Source: Acidovorax sp. FJL06 (GTDB lineage Bacteria; Pseudomonadota; Gammaproteobacteria; Burkholderiales; Burkholderiaceae_C). Taken from it: a stretch of DNA of 64,000 nt. The notes under the pieces are model-generated. The model was not told where the DNA came from. It worked only from the letters and a program-made list of their open reading frames with translations, and searched no databases. This document shows positions 18,618 through 26,787 of this stretch, piece after piece. Positions within the stretch are counted from its first letter, which is position 1; each line of letters starts with the position of its first letter. The position numbers and the translations under genes are program-made. The stretch lies in assembly GCF_003852545.1 (NCBI RefSeq), contig NZ_QAJR01000009.1:1-64000 (forward strand), in the 5' to 3' direction.

Positions 18618-18642
18618 GTAGCAGGAAAAGCACACCGAACAA
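18615..18642 (-). promoter_or_regulatory. Predicted dcw (mraZ) promoter
   Basis: A -35 candidate TTGTTC (18642-18637), 16-bp spacer and -10 candidate TACAGT (18620-18615) precede mraZ by about 90 bp. The -10 merges with the first MraZ box. The rest of the 18621-18779 gap shows no gene. Confidence 0.55.
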
Positions 18643-18779
18643 GAGGGTGTCCACCAAACTTTGGTAATGAAATCAACGACTTAGGCGCGACTTCGCAGCC
18701 CGCAAAGAAGCAAAAGTCGTTGAAAAAGAAGAACTTACAAGGGCCTATGAAAGTGACCTCTCAAGGCCAGGCCGCATCG

Positions 18780-20105
18780 TCACAGGATGTAGCGCGAAAG
18801 GTCTTCATCCTGGCTCAGGGCCTGCAGGCGGGCATCCACATAGGCCGCATCCACGGTGACCGTCTGGCCCGCGAGCCGCGCCGCATCGAAACTGACCTCG
18901 TCGAGCAAACGCTCCATGACGGTGGACAGCCGGCGTGCGCCAATGTTTTCGGTGCGCTCGTTCACTTCAAAGGCAATGTGCGCCAGGCGCGTGATGCCTT
19001 CGGGCGCAAACTCCAGCGTGACGCCTTCGGTCGCCAGCAGCGCCTGGTACTGCTTGACCAGGGACGCATGGGTCTGCGTGAGGATGGCCTCGAAATCCTT
19101 GACGGACAACGATTCCAACTCCACCCGGATCGGGAAACGCCCCTGCAGCTCCGGGATCAGGTCGCTGGGCTTGGCCAGGTGGAACGCGCCCGAGGCGATG
19201 AACAGGATGTGATCCGTCTTGATCATGCCGTACTTGGTGGACACCGTCGTGCCCTCCACCAGCGGCAGCAGGTCGCGCTGCACGCCCTGGCGCGACACGT
19301 CCGCGCCGCTGCTTTCCTGGCGCGCGGCCACCTTGTCGATCTCGTCGATGAAGACGATGCCGTTCTGCTCGGCATTCGCCACCGCGCGGGTCTTGATCTC
19401 TTCCTCGTTCACGAGCTTGCCCGCCTCTTCGTCGGCGAGCAGCTTCAGCGCTTCGGCGATCTTGAGCTTGCGCGCGCGGCGCCGGTCCTGGCCCATCTGG
19501 CTGAACATGCCGCGCAGCTGTTCGGTCATTTCCTCCATGCCCTGCGGGCCCGTGATCTCCAGCGGCGCACGGGCTTCTGCCACGTCGATCTCGATCTCCT
19601 TGTCGTCCAGGGCGCCTTCGCGCAGCTTCTTGCGGAACACCTGCCGTGCGGTGCTGTCGGCCGCAGGCTCGGCGCCGGCGGCAGCCCGGGCGGGCGGGAT
19701 CAGCACGTCCAGGACGCGCTCCTCGGCCGCGTCTTCGGCGCGCACGCGCACCTTCTTCATCTCGGCCTCGCGCGTCTGCTTGACGGCCATCTCGGCCAGG
19801 TCGCGGATGATGGAGTCCACGTCCTTGCCCACATAGCCCACCTCGGTGAACTTGGTGGCCTCGACCTTGATGAAGGGCGCATCGGCCAGCCGCGCCAGGC
19901 GCCGCGCGATCTCGGTTTTGCCCACGCCCGTGGGGCCGATCATGAGGATGTTCTTGGGCGTGATCTCCTGGCGCAGGCTGCCCGCGACCTGCTGGCGGCG
20001 CCAGCGGTTGCGCAGCGCAATGGCCACGGCACGCTTGGCGCTGGCCTGGCCCACGATGTGGTGGTCGAGTTCGGAGACGATTTCCTGGGGGGTCATGGAG
20101 GACAT
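18780..20105 (-). CDS. hslU: ATP-dependent protease ATPase subunit HslU (ClpY)
   Basis: 441-aa AAA+ unfoldase that feeds substrates to the HslV peptidase. The N-terminal [20 protein letters not shown], Walker [11 protein letters not shown] (near 63), Walker [10 protein letters not shown] (about 250-258) and the C-terminal EDLSRYIL, whose tail activates HslV, are all present. The inserted I-domain lies between the Walker motifs (charged, about residues 110-235). Start ATG 20105 gives MSSMTPQE; the internal ATG nine nt later is also possible. Downstream of hslV in a two-gene unit, separated by a palindromic repeat. Confidence 0.97.
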   Translation of the reverse strand: MSSMTPQEIVSELDHHIVGQASAKRAVAIALRNRWRRQQVAGSLRQEITPKNILMIGPTGVGKTEIARRLARLADAPFIKVEATKFTEVGYVGKDVDSIIRDLAEMAVKQTREAEMKKVRVRAEDAAEERVLDVLIPPARAAAGAEPAADSTARQVFRKKLREGALDDKEIEIDVAEARAPLEITGPQGMEEMTEQLRGMFSQMGQDRRRARKLKIAEALKLLADEEAGKLVNEEEIKTRAVANAEQNGIVFIDEIDKVAARQESSGADVSRQGVQRDLLPLVEGTTVSTKYGMIKTDHILFIASGAFHLAKPSDLIPELQGRFPIRVELESLSVKDFEAILTQTHASLVKQYQALLATEGVTLEFAPEGITRLAHIAFEVNERTENIGARRLSTVMERLLDEVSFDAARLAGQTVTVDAAYVDARLQALSQDEDLSRYIL

Positions 20106-20130
20106 GCGGGGCCTGCCTTCAAATTCAAAG

Positions 20131-20181
20131 CAAAATCAGCTGCTTGCGCTCAATGGATAAGCGCAAGCAGCTATCAAATTG
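20131..20181. repeat. ~50-bp palindromic element between hslV and hslU
   Basis: The cleanest copy: AGCTGCTTGCGCT (20138-20150), a 9-nt loop, then the exact complement AGCGCAAGCAGCT (20160-20172), flanked by A/T-rich arms. It occupies half of the 98-bp hslV-hslU spacer. A strong RNA hairpin is expected between the two cistrons. Confidence 0.85.
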
Positions 20182-20203
20182 GGAGTAATCGCACCTCGCC
20201 GCT

Positions 20204-20767
20204 TTACAGCGTTTCGATGGTGTGGTTCATGTTGGTGTAGATGCAGAGTTCGCCCGCGATTTCGAGCGACTTCTTCACGATGTCCTGCGCGGACAGATCG
20301 GTGTTCACCAGCAGCGCCTTGGCGGCCGAGTGCGCATAGGCACCGCCCGACCCGATCGCCACGATGCCTTGCTCGGGCTCCAGCACGTCGCCGTTGCCAG
20401 TGATGATGAGCGAGGCGCTCGCGTCGGCCACGGCCAGCATGGCTTCGAGGCGGCGCAGCACGCGGTCGGTGCGCCAGTCCTTGGTCAGCTCGATGGCGGC
20501 GCGGGTGAGGTGGCCCTGGTGCTTTTCCAGCTTGGCTTCAAAGCGCTCGAACAGCGTGAAGGCATCGGCCGTGGCGCCCGCAAAGCCTGCCAGCACCTTG
20601 CCGTGGTAGAGCTTGCGCACCTTGCGCGCCGTGCCCTTGACCACGATGTTGCCCAGCGTGACCTGGCCGTCACCGCCAATGGCGACCTGGATGCCTGTGG
20701 GCGTCTGGCGGCGCACGCTGAGGATGGTGGTGCCGTGGAACACCGGGGTGTTTTGAGATGAGTCCAT
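20204..20767 (-). CDS. hslV: ATP-dependent protease peptidase subunit HslV (ClpQ)
   Basis: 187-aa proteasome-like threonine peptidase that assembles with HslU. The N-terminus [12 protein letters not shown] precedes TTILSVRR; processing would expose the catalytic Thr at residue 13. [10 protein letters not shown], the [10 protein letters not shown] helix and IGSGGAYA near the C-terminus are typical of HslV. The pro-segment is 12 residues, longer than the lone Met of the E. coli enzyme. Upstream codons in frame lack a family match, so the ATG at 20767 is preferred. Forms an operon with hslU. Confidence 0.95.
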   Translation of the reverse strand: MDSSQNTPVFHGTTILSVRRQTPTGIQVAIGGDGQVTLGNIVVKGTARKVRKLYHGKVLAGFAGATADAFTLFERFEAKLEKHQGHLTRAAIELTKDWRTDRVLRRLEAMLAVADASASLIITGNGDVLEPEQGIVAIGSGGAYAHSAAKALLVNTDLSAQDIVKKSLEIAGELCIYTNMNHTIETL

Positions 20768-20933
20768 AGCTGGCGCAGGTGGGGGCGCGGACGCCACTTT
20801 CAAGCCAAGATGGCGCCACACGCTACAAGCCAACCCACGCCACTGTACGCAGCCGCCAAACTGGCACTGCCGAGGTCAGTGCCCCGTGCAAGGGCCGCCA
20901 AGCCGCGGATGCGGCGCTTCGCTTGCGTGCACT

Positions 20934-20979
20934 GGGGGCGTCCCCCTCAGGGGGAAGGCGCGAAGCGACTCAGGGGGAG
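20934..20979. repeat. CCCCCTGAG repeat abutting the STAS-like gene stop
   Basis: In the sense of the upstream gene: CTCCCCCTGAGTCGC, a GCG-rich stem, then CTTCCCCCTGAGGGGGACG. It begins two bases after the gene's TGA. Same family and orientation as 29363-29400 and 37692-37740. Confidence 0.75.
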
Positions 20980-22734
20980 TCAATTCTTCCGCGGAACCAC
21001 CCAGGCGTGCTCGTTGATGCCGATCACGTTGAAGAAAATCGCCACCAGCCGCTGCAGATTGTGGAACTGGACCACATGGCCATGCGCCTGCTGGTCGGCC
21101 GCCCAGTTGAGCACCGACCCCGCCGCCGCAAAATCCACACGGATGAGCTTGTCGCAGGCGATGGTCAACGGCGCTCCTGGGCGCAGGAAGGCTTCGAACG
21201 GCTGCAGCAGCGGCGTGGCATCGCCGTCGATGTGGCCGCTGAGTTGCGCCACCGGCCCAGCGTCCAGCGGCGCGGGCGCGGACAACTCGCCCAGGTCCGA
21301 GGCCATGAAGTCGCTGTCGGCCGCCAGGGGCGCCGCCCCGGAGGACACGCCTTCGTTGTCGGAATACCCGCAGCGTGGCGACACCCAGGATGGGGGCGAG
21401 ACCTCGTAGGTGACGCAGTAGTCCAGCGCCACCAGCTCGAATTCATCGGGCTTGCCCATGAGCCGCATCATGGCCATGCGCAGGCGCCACCACTCGGGGC
21501 TGCTGGATCGGTCGCCCGACTGGGTCTTGGCTTCGAGCAGGGCGTTGAGCTTCTCCACCCCCGAAAACACCAGCTGGCCTTCGCGGTCGGCCCAGTGGGT
21601 GATCTGGTCGGCCAGCAAGGGCACGGCCGCCTCTTCAATGCCCGTGAGGCGCGACCAGGACAGCGTCCAGGGCGCCGCAGCGCGCGCCAGCGAGGCCTGC
21701 AGGGCCGCCACGGACGACACCGCCAGGGAGGGCGGCGCATTCCAGCTGAAATCACGGCGCATGGCGGGCGCCGGCACGGCCTCCACCGCACCCGCCGCAG
21801 GCACGGCCGCTGCCACCAGGCCCAATTGCTCGGGTATCGAGAACCACAGCGGTGCCGAACGGCTGTACTGGGCCGCGAAATCGATGGCCAGCGCGTCAAA
21901 ACGGTCATGCTGCCCGGTGGCGCGGTACAGGTCGAACAGCGTCATCCAGATTTCGAGCTGCTGCTCGGGCTCGTCCTGCTGGTGCTGGGCCAGCACATCC
22001 AGCAAACCGGACTCGGCCCCCACATGGTCTCCATTGGCAAACCGGATGGCGGCTTCTTCTAGATCGGGTTCGTGCACGAATTCCTCCGGTTCGAATGCGG
22101 GTGCGGGCGCTGCCGCAGGGGCCGCAGGGCTGAAGGACGCCTCGACGGGGTGGCGGCTGTCCGCGAGCATTTGCGCGGAAGTGCCCCCGAACTTGCCAAT
22201 GGCCATGCTGTCGTCGGCAAACAGCGGCTGGACGGCGGCCTTGTTGTCCAGCGGCGCGGGCAGGCTGCCGGGCGCGGTGGGGGCATAGGCCCTGGCATGG
22301 GCAGAGTCGGAGGGCTCCGTGCTGGACTCGGGCATCACGCCGGGCTGGGTGGGCGCATCGGCCCCCTGCTTGCTCTTCCACCACTGCTGCGACATCTGCG
22401 CCTCGATCTCGTCGATCTTCTTGAGCGTGACGGCGCGCTCGTCGGGCGAGGCCATGCTGCTCTGGAAGAACGAGGGCCGGCCCGCGGCGTCTTCCACGCG
22501 CTGGCCCTGCAGCACTTCACGCTGGCGCAGCTTGCGCAGCTGATCGAACTCGCGGCGCCGCACGAAGTCGTTGCGGCGCTTGCGCTCGATCATCTCCTTG
22601 AGCATCTGCTTGCTGTACTGGCTCTCCCGGTCGTCCTGGATGGAGTCCAGCTCCGTCCAGTTGACGGTGGGATTCTTCACGAACCGAACCACCTTCGATA
22701 GCAGGCCGCCGGGGGTGGTTTCTTCCTTGCTCAT
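20980..22734 (-). CDS. STAS-domain-like protein of unknown function
   Basis: 584-aa cytoplasmic protein with no signal peptide or membrane segment. Residues 1-130 are charged and helical (ERKRRNDFVRRREFDQLRKL, probable coiled coil). An Ala/Pro-rich linker follows to about 220, then a helical middle region with FANGDHVGAESGLLDVLAQH and a phrase resembling a tetratricopeptide (EIWMTLFDLYRATGQHDRFD). The last ~100 residues (AQLSGHIDGDATPLLQPFEA, then a LIRVDFAAAGSVLNW-type strand/helix) look like a STAS (anti-sigma-antagonist/MlaB-like) domain. It lies between dksA and hslV, same strand. I do not know a characterised member; a link to a stress partner switch is only inference. Confidence 0.6.
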   Translation of the reverse strand: MSKEETTPGGLLSKVVRFVKNPTVNWTELDSIQDDRESQYSKQMLKEMIERKRRNDFVRRREFDQLRKLRQREVLQGQRVEDAAGRPSFFQSSMASPDERAVTLKKIDEIEAQMSQQWWKSKQGADAPTQPGVMPESSTEPSDSAHARAYAPTAPGSLPAPLDNKAAVQPLFADDSMAIGKFGGTSAQMLADSRHPVEASFSPAAPAAAPAPAFEPEEFVHEPDLEEAAIRFANGDHVGAESGLLDVLAQHQQDEPEQQLEIWMTLFDLYRATGQHDRFDALAIDFAAQYSRSAPLWFSIPEQLGLVAAAVPAAGAVEAVPAPAMRRDFSWNAPPSLAVSSVAALQASLARAAAPWTLSWSRLTGIEEAAVPLLADQITHWADREGQLVFSGVEKLNALLEAKTQSGDRSSSPEWWRLRMAMMRLMGKPDEFELVALDYCVTYEVSPPSWVSPRCGYSDNEGVSSGAAPLAADSDFMASDLGELSAPAPLDAGPVAQLSGHIDGDATPLLQPFEAFLRPGAPLTIACDKLIRVDFAAAGSVLNWAADQQAHGHVVQFHNLQRLVAIFFNVIGINEHAWVVPRKN

Positions 22735-22780
22735 GGCTCAGGGTGCAGATGCGCGTGGTGATCGTCCAACCGTGGCGAGA

Positions 22781-23587
22781 TCAGTCCCCGAACATCTTCT
22801 GCTTGAGTTCACGGCGCTGCTGCGCTTCCAGCGACAGCGTGGCCGTGGGGCGGGCGATCAGGCGGCCCACGCCGATGGGCTCACCGGTTTCGTCGCAGTA
22901 GCCATAGTCGCCCGCGTCGATGCGGGCGATGGATTGCTCGATCTTCTTGAGCAGCTTGCGTTCGCGGTCGCGGGTGCGCAGCTCCAGCGCGTGCTCTTCC
23001 TCGATGGTGGCGCGGTCGGCAGGATCGGGGACCACCACCGTGTCTTCACGCAGGTGCTCGGTGGTTTCGCCGGCGCTGTTGTGGATGTCCTGCTTGAGCT
23101 GAACGAGCTTGAGGCGGAAAAACGCCATCTGCTTGTCGTTCATGTACTCGCTGTCGGGCATGGCCATGACTTCGGCATCGGTCAGCTCGGCGGCGGACTT
23201 GGATTTCCAGTTGTTCGCCAGCTTGGGGTCTTTTTTGGCAGCCGTGAAAGTGGGCTGCGCTTGCGCGGTCGTGGGCATGGTATGTAAATAACTGGCTTTG
23301 GCAGCGGTGGACGCCACTGCCTGTGCCATGGATGGTACGGTCAATTGGGCCAATCGGGAAGAAGGCCGGGTTGTGCGCACGGGTACCTGCAAACCCGCCT
23401 CGTGCACCGGGGCCGCGGCGGGGGCTGCCACCGCCGGGCTGGCGGCCGCCTTGGGTGCTGCAGCAGCCACCTTGGGAACAGCGGCCGTCTTGGCAGTCGC
23501 CTTGGTGCCCGCAGGGGCGGCAGAGCTTTTTGCCGCGGCAGGGGCTGCCTTGGCGGCCCCCTTGGATTTGCTGGTGTCGGCTTTCAC
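22781..23587 (-). CDS. dksA: DksA-family RNA polymerase-binding regulator, long form
   Basis: 268-aa protein whose last ~150 residues match DksA, which enters the RNA polymerase secondary channel and acts with ppGpp. The coiled-coil segment with DPADRATIEEEHALELRTRDRE and the globular end GDYGYCDETGEPIGVGRLIARPT are clear. The zinc-finger positions read C-x2-T and S-x2-A (LSLEAQ) instead of four cysteines, so zinc is probably not bound. An Ala/Lys/Pro-rich extension of ~115 residues precedes the domain, from a GTG at 23587 with GAGGAG upstream. An internal ATG at 23280 (MPTTAQAQPTF) would give a normal-length protein and is a real alternative. Adjacent to a zinc-chaperone GTPase gene. Confidence 0.88.
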   Translation of the reverse strand: MKADTSKSKGAAKAAPAAAKSSAAPAGTKATAKTAAVPKVAAAAPKAAASPAVAAPAAAPVHEAGLQVPVRTTRPSSRLAQLTVPSMAQAVASTAAKASYLHTMPTTAQAQPTFTAAKKDPKLANNWKSKSAAELTDAEVMAMPDSEYMNDKQMAFFRLKLVQLKQDIHNSAGETTEHLREDTVVVPDPADRATIEEEHALELRTRDRERKLLKKIEQSIARIDAGDYGYCDETGEPIGVGRLIARPTATLSLEAQQRRELKQKMFGD

Positions 23588-23677
23588 TTCCTGGTCTCCT
23601 CGCTGTACGGGCGGGCCCTTGGCCGCTCTCACGGCCCGGGACTGGTGGCAAGCCTTGGGTGGTTTTACCGGGGCGCG

Positions 23678-23683
23678 ATTGTA
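23678..23683 (-). promoter_or_regulatory. Candidate -10 element for dksA
   Basis: TACAAT (5 of 6 consensus) about 90 bp before the dksA GTG in the 180-bp gap upstream; no strong -35 is visible at the right distance. Confidence 0.3.
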
Positions 23684-23767
23684 TCGACCTGGGCTGCCGC
23701 AAACGGAAACGTTGCGGATACAACACAGATCGGACGCAACCACCCGCCCCGGCACCGGCGAAGGGGG

Positions 23768-24829
23768 TCAGACCAGGCTCTGCTCCAGCCCCTGCAGGAA
23801 GATGTCCTTGGGCAGGTCGATGCCGATAAAGACCATCTTGCTCGTCCTTGGCTCGCCCTCGGCCCACTGGGGGCCCAGGTCGCTGCCCATGAGCTGGTGC
23901 ACGCCCTGGAAGATCACCTTGCGCTCGGTGCCTTTCATATTAAGCACGCCTTTGTAGCGCAGCATGCGCGGGCCATAAATGTTGACAATCGCCCCAAGGA
24001 AGTCTTCGAGCTTGGCCGGGTCGAACGGACGGTCCGAGCGGTAGACAAAGCTCTTCACATCATCGTCGTGGTGATGGTGGTGGCCATGCCCATGGTCGTG
24101 CTGGTGCGAGGGGTGGCTGCAGTGCTCGCCATGTTCGTGGTCATGGTCGTGGTGGTCATGGCCATCCCCCTCCTCCTTGAGGAAGTCGGGGTCGATGTCG
24201 AGCTTGGCATTGAGGTTGAAGCCGCGCAGGTCCAGCACCTCCTTGAGCGGCACCTCGCCGAAATGCACGGCCTTGATGGGCGCGCGCGGGTTCATGTGCT
24301 TGAGGCGGTGGACCAGCGCATCGGTTTCCTCGGCGCTCACCAGGTCGGTCTTGGACAGGAAGATCTGGTCCGCAAAGCCCACCTGGCGGCGCGCCTCCTG
24401 GCGGTCGTTGAGCTGCTGGGGTGCATGCTTGGCGTCCACCAGGGTGATGATGGAGTCGATGAGGTAGGTCTCGGCGATCTCTTCGTCCATGAAGAAGGTC
24501 TGCGCCACCGGGCCCGGGTCGGCCACGCCCGTGGTCTCGATCACGATGCGGTCGAACTCCAGCAGGTTCTTGCGCTTCTTGGCGGCCAGCAGCTGCAGCG
24601 TCTCGCGAAGGTCTTCGCGGATGGTGCAGCAAATGCAGCCGTTGCTCATCTGCACGATCTGCTCCTTGGACTCGGTCACGAGGATGTCGTTGTCGATGTT
24701 TTCTTCACCGAACTCGTTCTCGATCACGGCGATCTTCTGGCCGTGGGCTTCGGAGAGCAGGCGCTTGAGCAGCGTGGTTTTGCCCGAGCCCAGGAAGCCG
24801 GTGAGGATGGTGACGGGGATCAGTGCCAT
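23768..24829 (-). CDS. COG0523 (CobW/ZNG1-type) metallochaperone GTPase
   Basis: 353-aa G3E-family P-loop GTPase. Walker A is GFLGSGKTT (residues 11-19), the metal-binding CICC motif is at 65-68 (GCICCT), ETTGVADP lies near 107, and SKTD gives guanine specificity. A histidine stretch at about residues 225-260 (GDGHDHHDHDHEHGEHC and on) is typical of zinc-handling members. The C-terminal CobW_C domain follows. Such proteins deliver zinc or another metal to client enzymes; a B12-related CobW role is not supported because no cobalamin genes are nearby. The ATG at 24829 (MALIPVTILTGF) is the family start. The metal is inferred. Confidence 0.88.
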   Translation of the reverse strand: MALIPVTILTGFLGSGKTTLLKRLLSEAHGQKIAVIENEFGEENIDNDILVTESKEQIVQMSNGCICCTIREDLRETLQLLAAKKRKNLLEFDRIVIETTGVADPGPVAQTFFMDEEIAETYLIDSIITLVDAKHAPQQLNDRQEARRQVGFADQIFLSKTDLVSAEETDALVHRLKHMNPRAPIKAVHFGEVPLKEVLDLRGFNLNAKLDIDPDFLKEEGDGHDHHDHDHEHGEHCSHPSHQHDHGHGHHHHHDDDVKSFVYRSDRPFDPAKLEDFLGAIVNIYGPRMLRYKGVLNMKGTERKVIFQGVHQLMGSDLGPQWAEGEPRTSKMVFIGIDLPKDIFLQGLEQSLV

Positions 24830-24955
24830 AAATCTGTCTTTCAAGGGGATCAAATGCTTGCGCTGCAGCCCGGTGCCGCAGGCTGCAGGGCCCCGCACAG
24901 GGGGCGCTTTTTCAGTGTACCGAGGCTGTCAAGCCCCTGCCGGGCGCCGCCGCGT

Positions 24956-26197
24956 TCACCCTTTGCGCATCACGACCAGACCCTTGAGGTACTCCCCTTC
25001 CGGGAACTCCAGCGTCATCGGGTGGTCGGGCGCGCCACCCAGGCGCTCCAGCACGAAGCCGTCCACCCCGGCATCGGCCCCAGCCGACGCCACGATCTTG
25101 TGGAACAGGTCGGCGCTGATGCCGCCCGAGCACGAGAAGGTGAACAGCACCCCGCCCGGCGACAGCAGTTGCAGCGCCAGCCGGTTGATGTCCTTGTAGG
25201 CCCGCGCGGCGCGCTCGGCATGCGCCGCCGTGGGGGCGAACTTGGGCGGGTCGAGCACGATGGCATCAAAACGCTGGCCCTCTTTCAGGAACTGGCGCAG
25301 CGAGGCGTTCACGTCCGCATCCATGAAGCTCGCCCGGTTCAGATCAAAGCCGTTGAGCGCCACATGGTTGCGCGCCCGCTCCAGGGCCGGGCCGGACGAG
25401 TCGATCGAGATCACCTGCCCGCCCGGCGTGCCCCCAGCGGCCTCGGCGGCGCGCATGCCCGCCAGCGCAGCCACGCTGAAGCCGCCCGTGTAGCAAAAGC
25501 AGTTGAGCACGCGCTGAAAGCCCAGGCGCCGGGCGTAGTCGGCAAAGCGCTTGCGGCTGTCGCGCTGGTCCAGGTAGAAGCCGGTCTTATGGCCTTCGGC
25601 GATGTTGAGCGTCAGGCGCCACTGGTGCTCCTGGATGGTCAGCTCCAGCGGGGGCGGTGCGTCGCCCGCCTGGGCGGGCGTGCCGCCGCGCAGCCAGCCC
25701 GTGGCGGGCTGCAGCCCTTCCAGCGCACGCACGCTGGCATCCGAGCGCTCGTACAGCTTGGCCAGGCCCGTCTCGCGCAGCAGCGCGTCGGCGATCACAT
25801 CCTTCCAGCGCTCGGTGCCCGCGCTGGTGAATTGCGCCACCAGCGTGTCGCCATAGCGGTCCACGATGAGGCCCGGCAGGCCGTCGGACTCGCCGTGCAC
25901 CAGGCGTACCCCATCGCTTTGCACATCAAAACGGGCTCTGGCGATGATAGAACGTGCGCAAGCAGCTATAAAAAACGGAGCATCAATGCGCTGTGCCTCG
26001 TCAAAACTCCACACCCGCGCGCGGATGCGCGAGCTGGGGCTGAACGCGGCCCAGGCCAGGAACTGGCCCTCGTGCGACTCCACGCGCACGGTCTCGCCGC
26101 TGTCGCCGCCGCCTTTGGCGATGGCCGATTCAAAGATCCAGGGGTGGCGGCGCAAGAGCGAGCGCTCTTTGCCAGGGCGAAGGCGAAGGGTTTTCAT
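24956..26197 (-). CDS. rlmI: 23S rRNA m5C1962 methyltransferase RlmI
   Basis: 413-aa class I rRNA cytosine-5 methyltransferase. An N-terminal PUA-type domain (MKTLRLRPGKERSLLRRHPW, then WIFESAIAKG) is followed by GLIVDRYGD and the Rossmann domain with NCFCYTGGFSVAAL (SAM loop). The DPPKFAP motif and the FSCSGG cysteine loop are present, both expected of RlmI. The ATG at 26197 gives the standard start; longer frames upstream pass through a hairpin region. Residues about 70-82 (APFFIAACA) fall on a copy of the ~50-bp dispersed repeat. It may be transcribed with the COG0523 gene 126 bp downstream. Confidence 0.93.
   Translation of the reverse strand: MKTLRLRPGKERSLLRRHPWIFESAIAKGGGDSGETVRVESHEGQFLAWAAFSPSSRIRARVWSFDEAQRIDAPFFIAACARSIIARARFDVQSDGVRLVHGESDGLPGLIVDRYGDTLVAQFTSAGTERWKDVIADALLRETGLAKLYERSDASVRALEGLQPATGWLRGGTPAQAGDAPPPLELTIQEHQWRLTLNIAEGHKTGFYLDQRDSRKRFADYARRLGFQRVLNCFCYTGGFSVAALAGMRAAEAAGGTPGGQVISIDSSGPALERARNHVALNGFDLNRASFMDADVNASLRQFLKEGQRFDAIVLDPPKFAPTAAHAERAARAYKDINRLALQLLSPGGVLFTFSCSGGISADLFHKIVASAGADAGVDGFVLERLGGAPDHPMTLEFPEGEYLKGLVVMRKG
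25954..25995. repeat. ~50-bp palindromic element, partial copy inside rlmI
   Basis: Plus-strand GCGCAAGCAGCTATAAAAAA, then GGAGCATCAATGCGC. It contains the whole GCGCAAGCAGCTAT arm found at 20161-20174. The codons it supplies keep the RlmI frame. Confidence 0.6.
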
Positions 26198-26356
26198 GCC
26201 CGGATTGTCGCAAGACGCTGGCGGGCAGCCAAACAGATGCGCCAAAAACATCCAGGGCCGCGCGCGGCAAGCCCCGGGGCGGCCCCACCCAGGATTGACC
26301 CGGGTCAAAAAACGCTTGCCAGATCTGCGGCGAGTGATACACCAGCGGTCAGTCAA

Positions 26357-26453
26357 CTGGGAGTCTGCGCGGCAAAAGGAGCATCGGCTGCAACGCGCGA
26401 TAAACCGGTCTCGCGCGTTTCGCTTCGATGCCTTCTGCCGCCCAGACTCCCAG
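26357..26453. repeat. 97-nt nested palindrome
   Basis: Outer stem CTGGGAGTCTG (26357-26367) pairs with 26443-26453. Inside it, CGGC/GCCG, AAGG/CCTT, CATCG/CGATG and a 9-bp AACGCGCGA/TCGCGCGTT stem follow in order, with a 10-nt loop. Five successive pairings in register are not expected by chance. There is no T-tract after it, so it is not a simple terminator. Confidence 0.75.
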
Positions 26454-26485
26454 CGGTCGCACAACCCACCAGGAACTGCACCACC

Positions 26486-26596
26486 ATGCGCTTCAACGAC
26501 CCGAAGAAGATCGCCCCCTGGCCGCCGCCAGGCCGCAAGAGCCCGCCCCCGTGGCGCCACGGCCATGCCGCCCATGGTGCCGACCCGCCGCACTGA
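26486..26596 (+). CDS. Possible 36-aa Pro/Arg-rich small protein
   Basis: ATG to TGA frame encoding a basic, proline-rich peptide (MRFNDPKKIAPWPPPGRKSP, then PPWRHGHAAHG). AGGA lies 11 nt before the ATG, further than ideal. It begins 33 bp after the large palindrome. I do not recognise it and cannot exclude a chance frame in G+C-rich DNA. Confidence 0.25.
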   Translation: MRFNDPKKIAPWPPPGRKSPPPWRHGHAAHGADPPH

Positions 26597-26787
26597 ACGC
26601 AGCGCCCCGCATTGCCTGAGATAGCGACGGCCCCCAAGGCACACCGGGCCCAGGCCGCCCTGGCCCGCCAGGCCAAAACCCTTCCGCCCACCACCGCCGT
26701 GCCGGCCTGGCCCCGGGTGGGAATGCATCCGACACCCCATACCAACGGCATGCGCCCCGCGCGCGGCCGGCGTCCAGGAGAGTCTTC

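Larger units (their letters stand above)
26198..26787. other. 590-bp intergenic region with structured DNA
   Basis: Between rlmI (minus) and a chemoreceptor (plus). It holds a 97-nt nested hairpin (26357-26453) and a possible 36-codon frame (26486-26596). The remaining ~190 bp before the chemoreceptor show no feature except its ribosome site. Confidence 0.7.

Noticed and set aside
18741-18779. Terminator after hslU.
   Set aside because: Only a 5-bp GGCCT/AGGCC pairing with a long loop and no T-tract on the minus strand; too weak.
23768-24829. CobW role in cobalamin synthesis.
   Set aside because: No B12 genes nearby; the CICC motif and histidine run fit a zinc-type COG0523 protein better.
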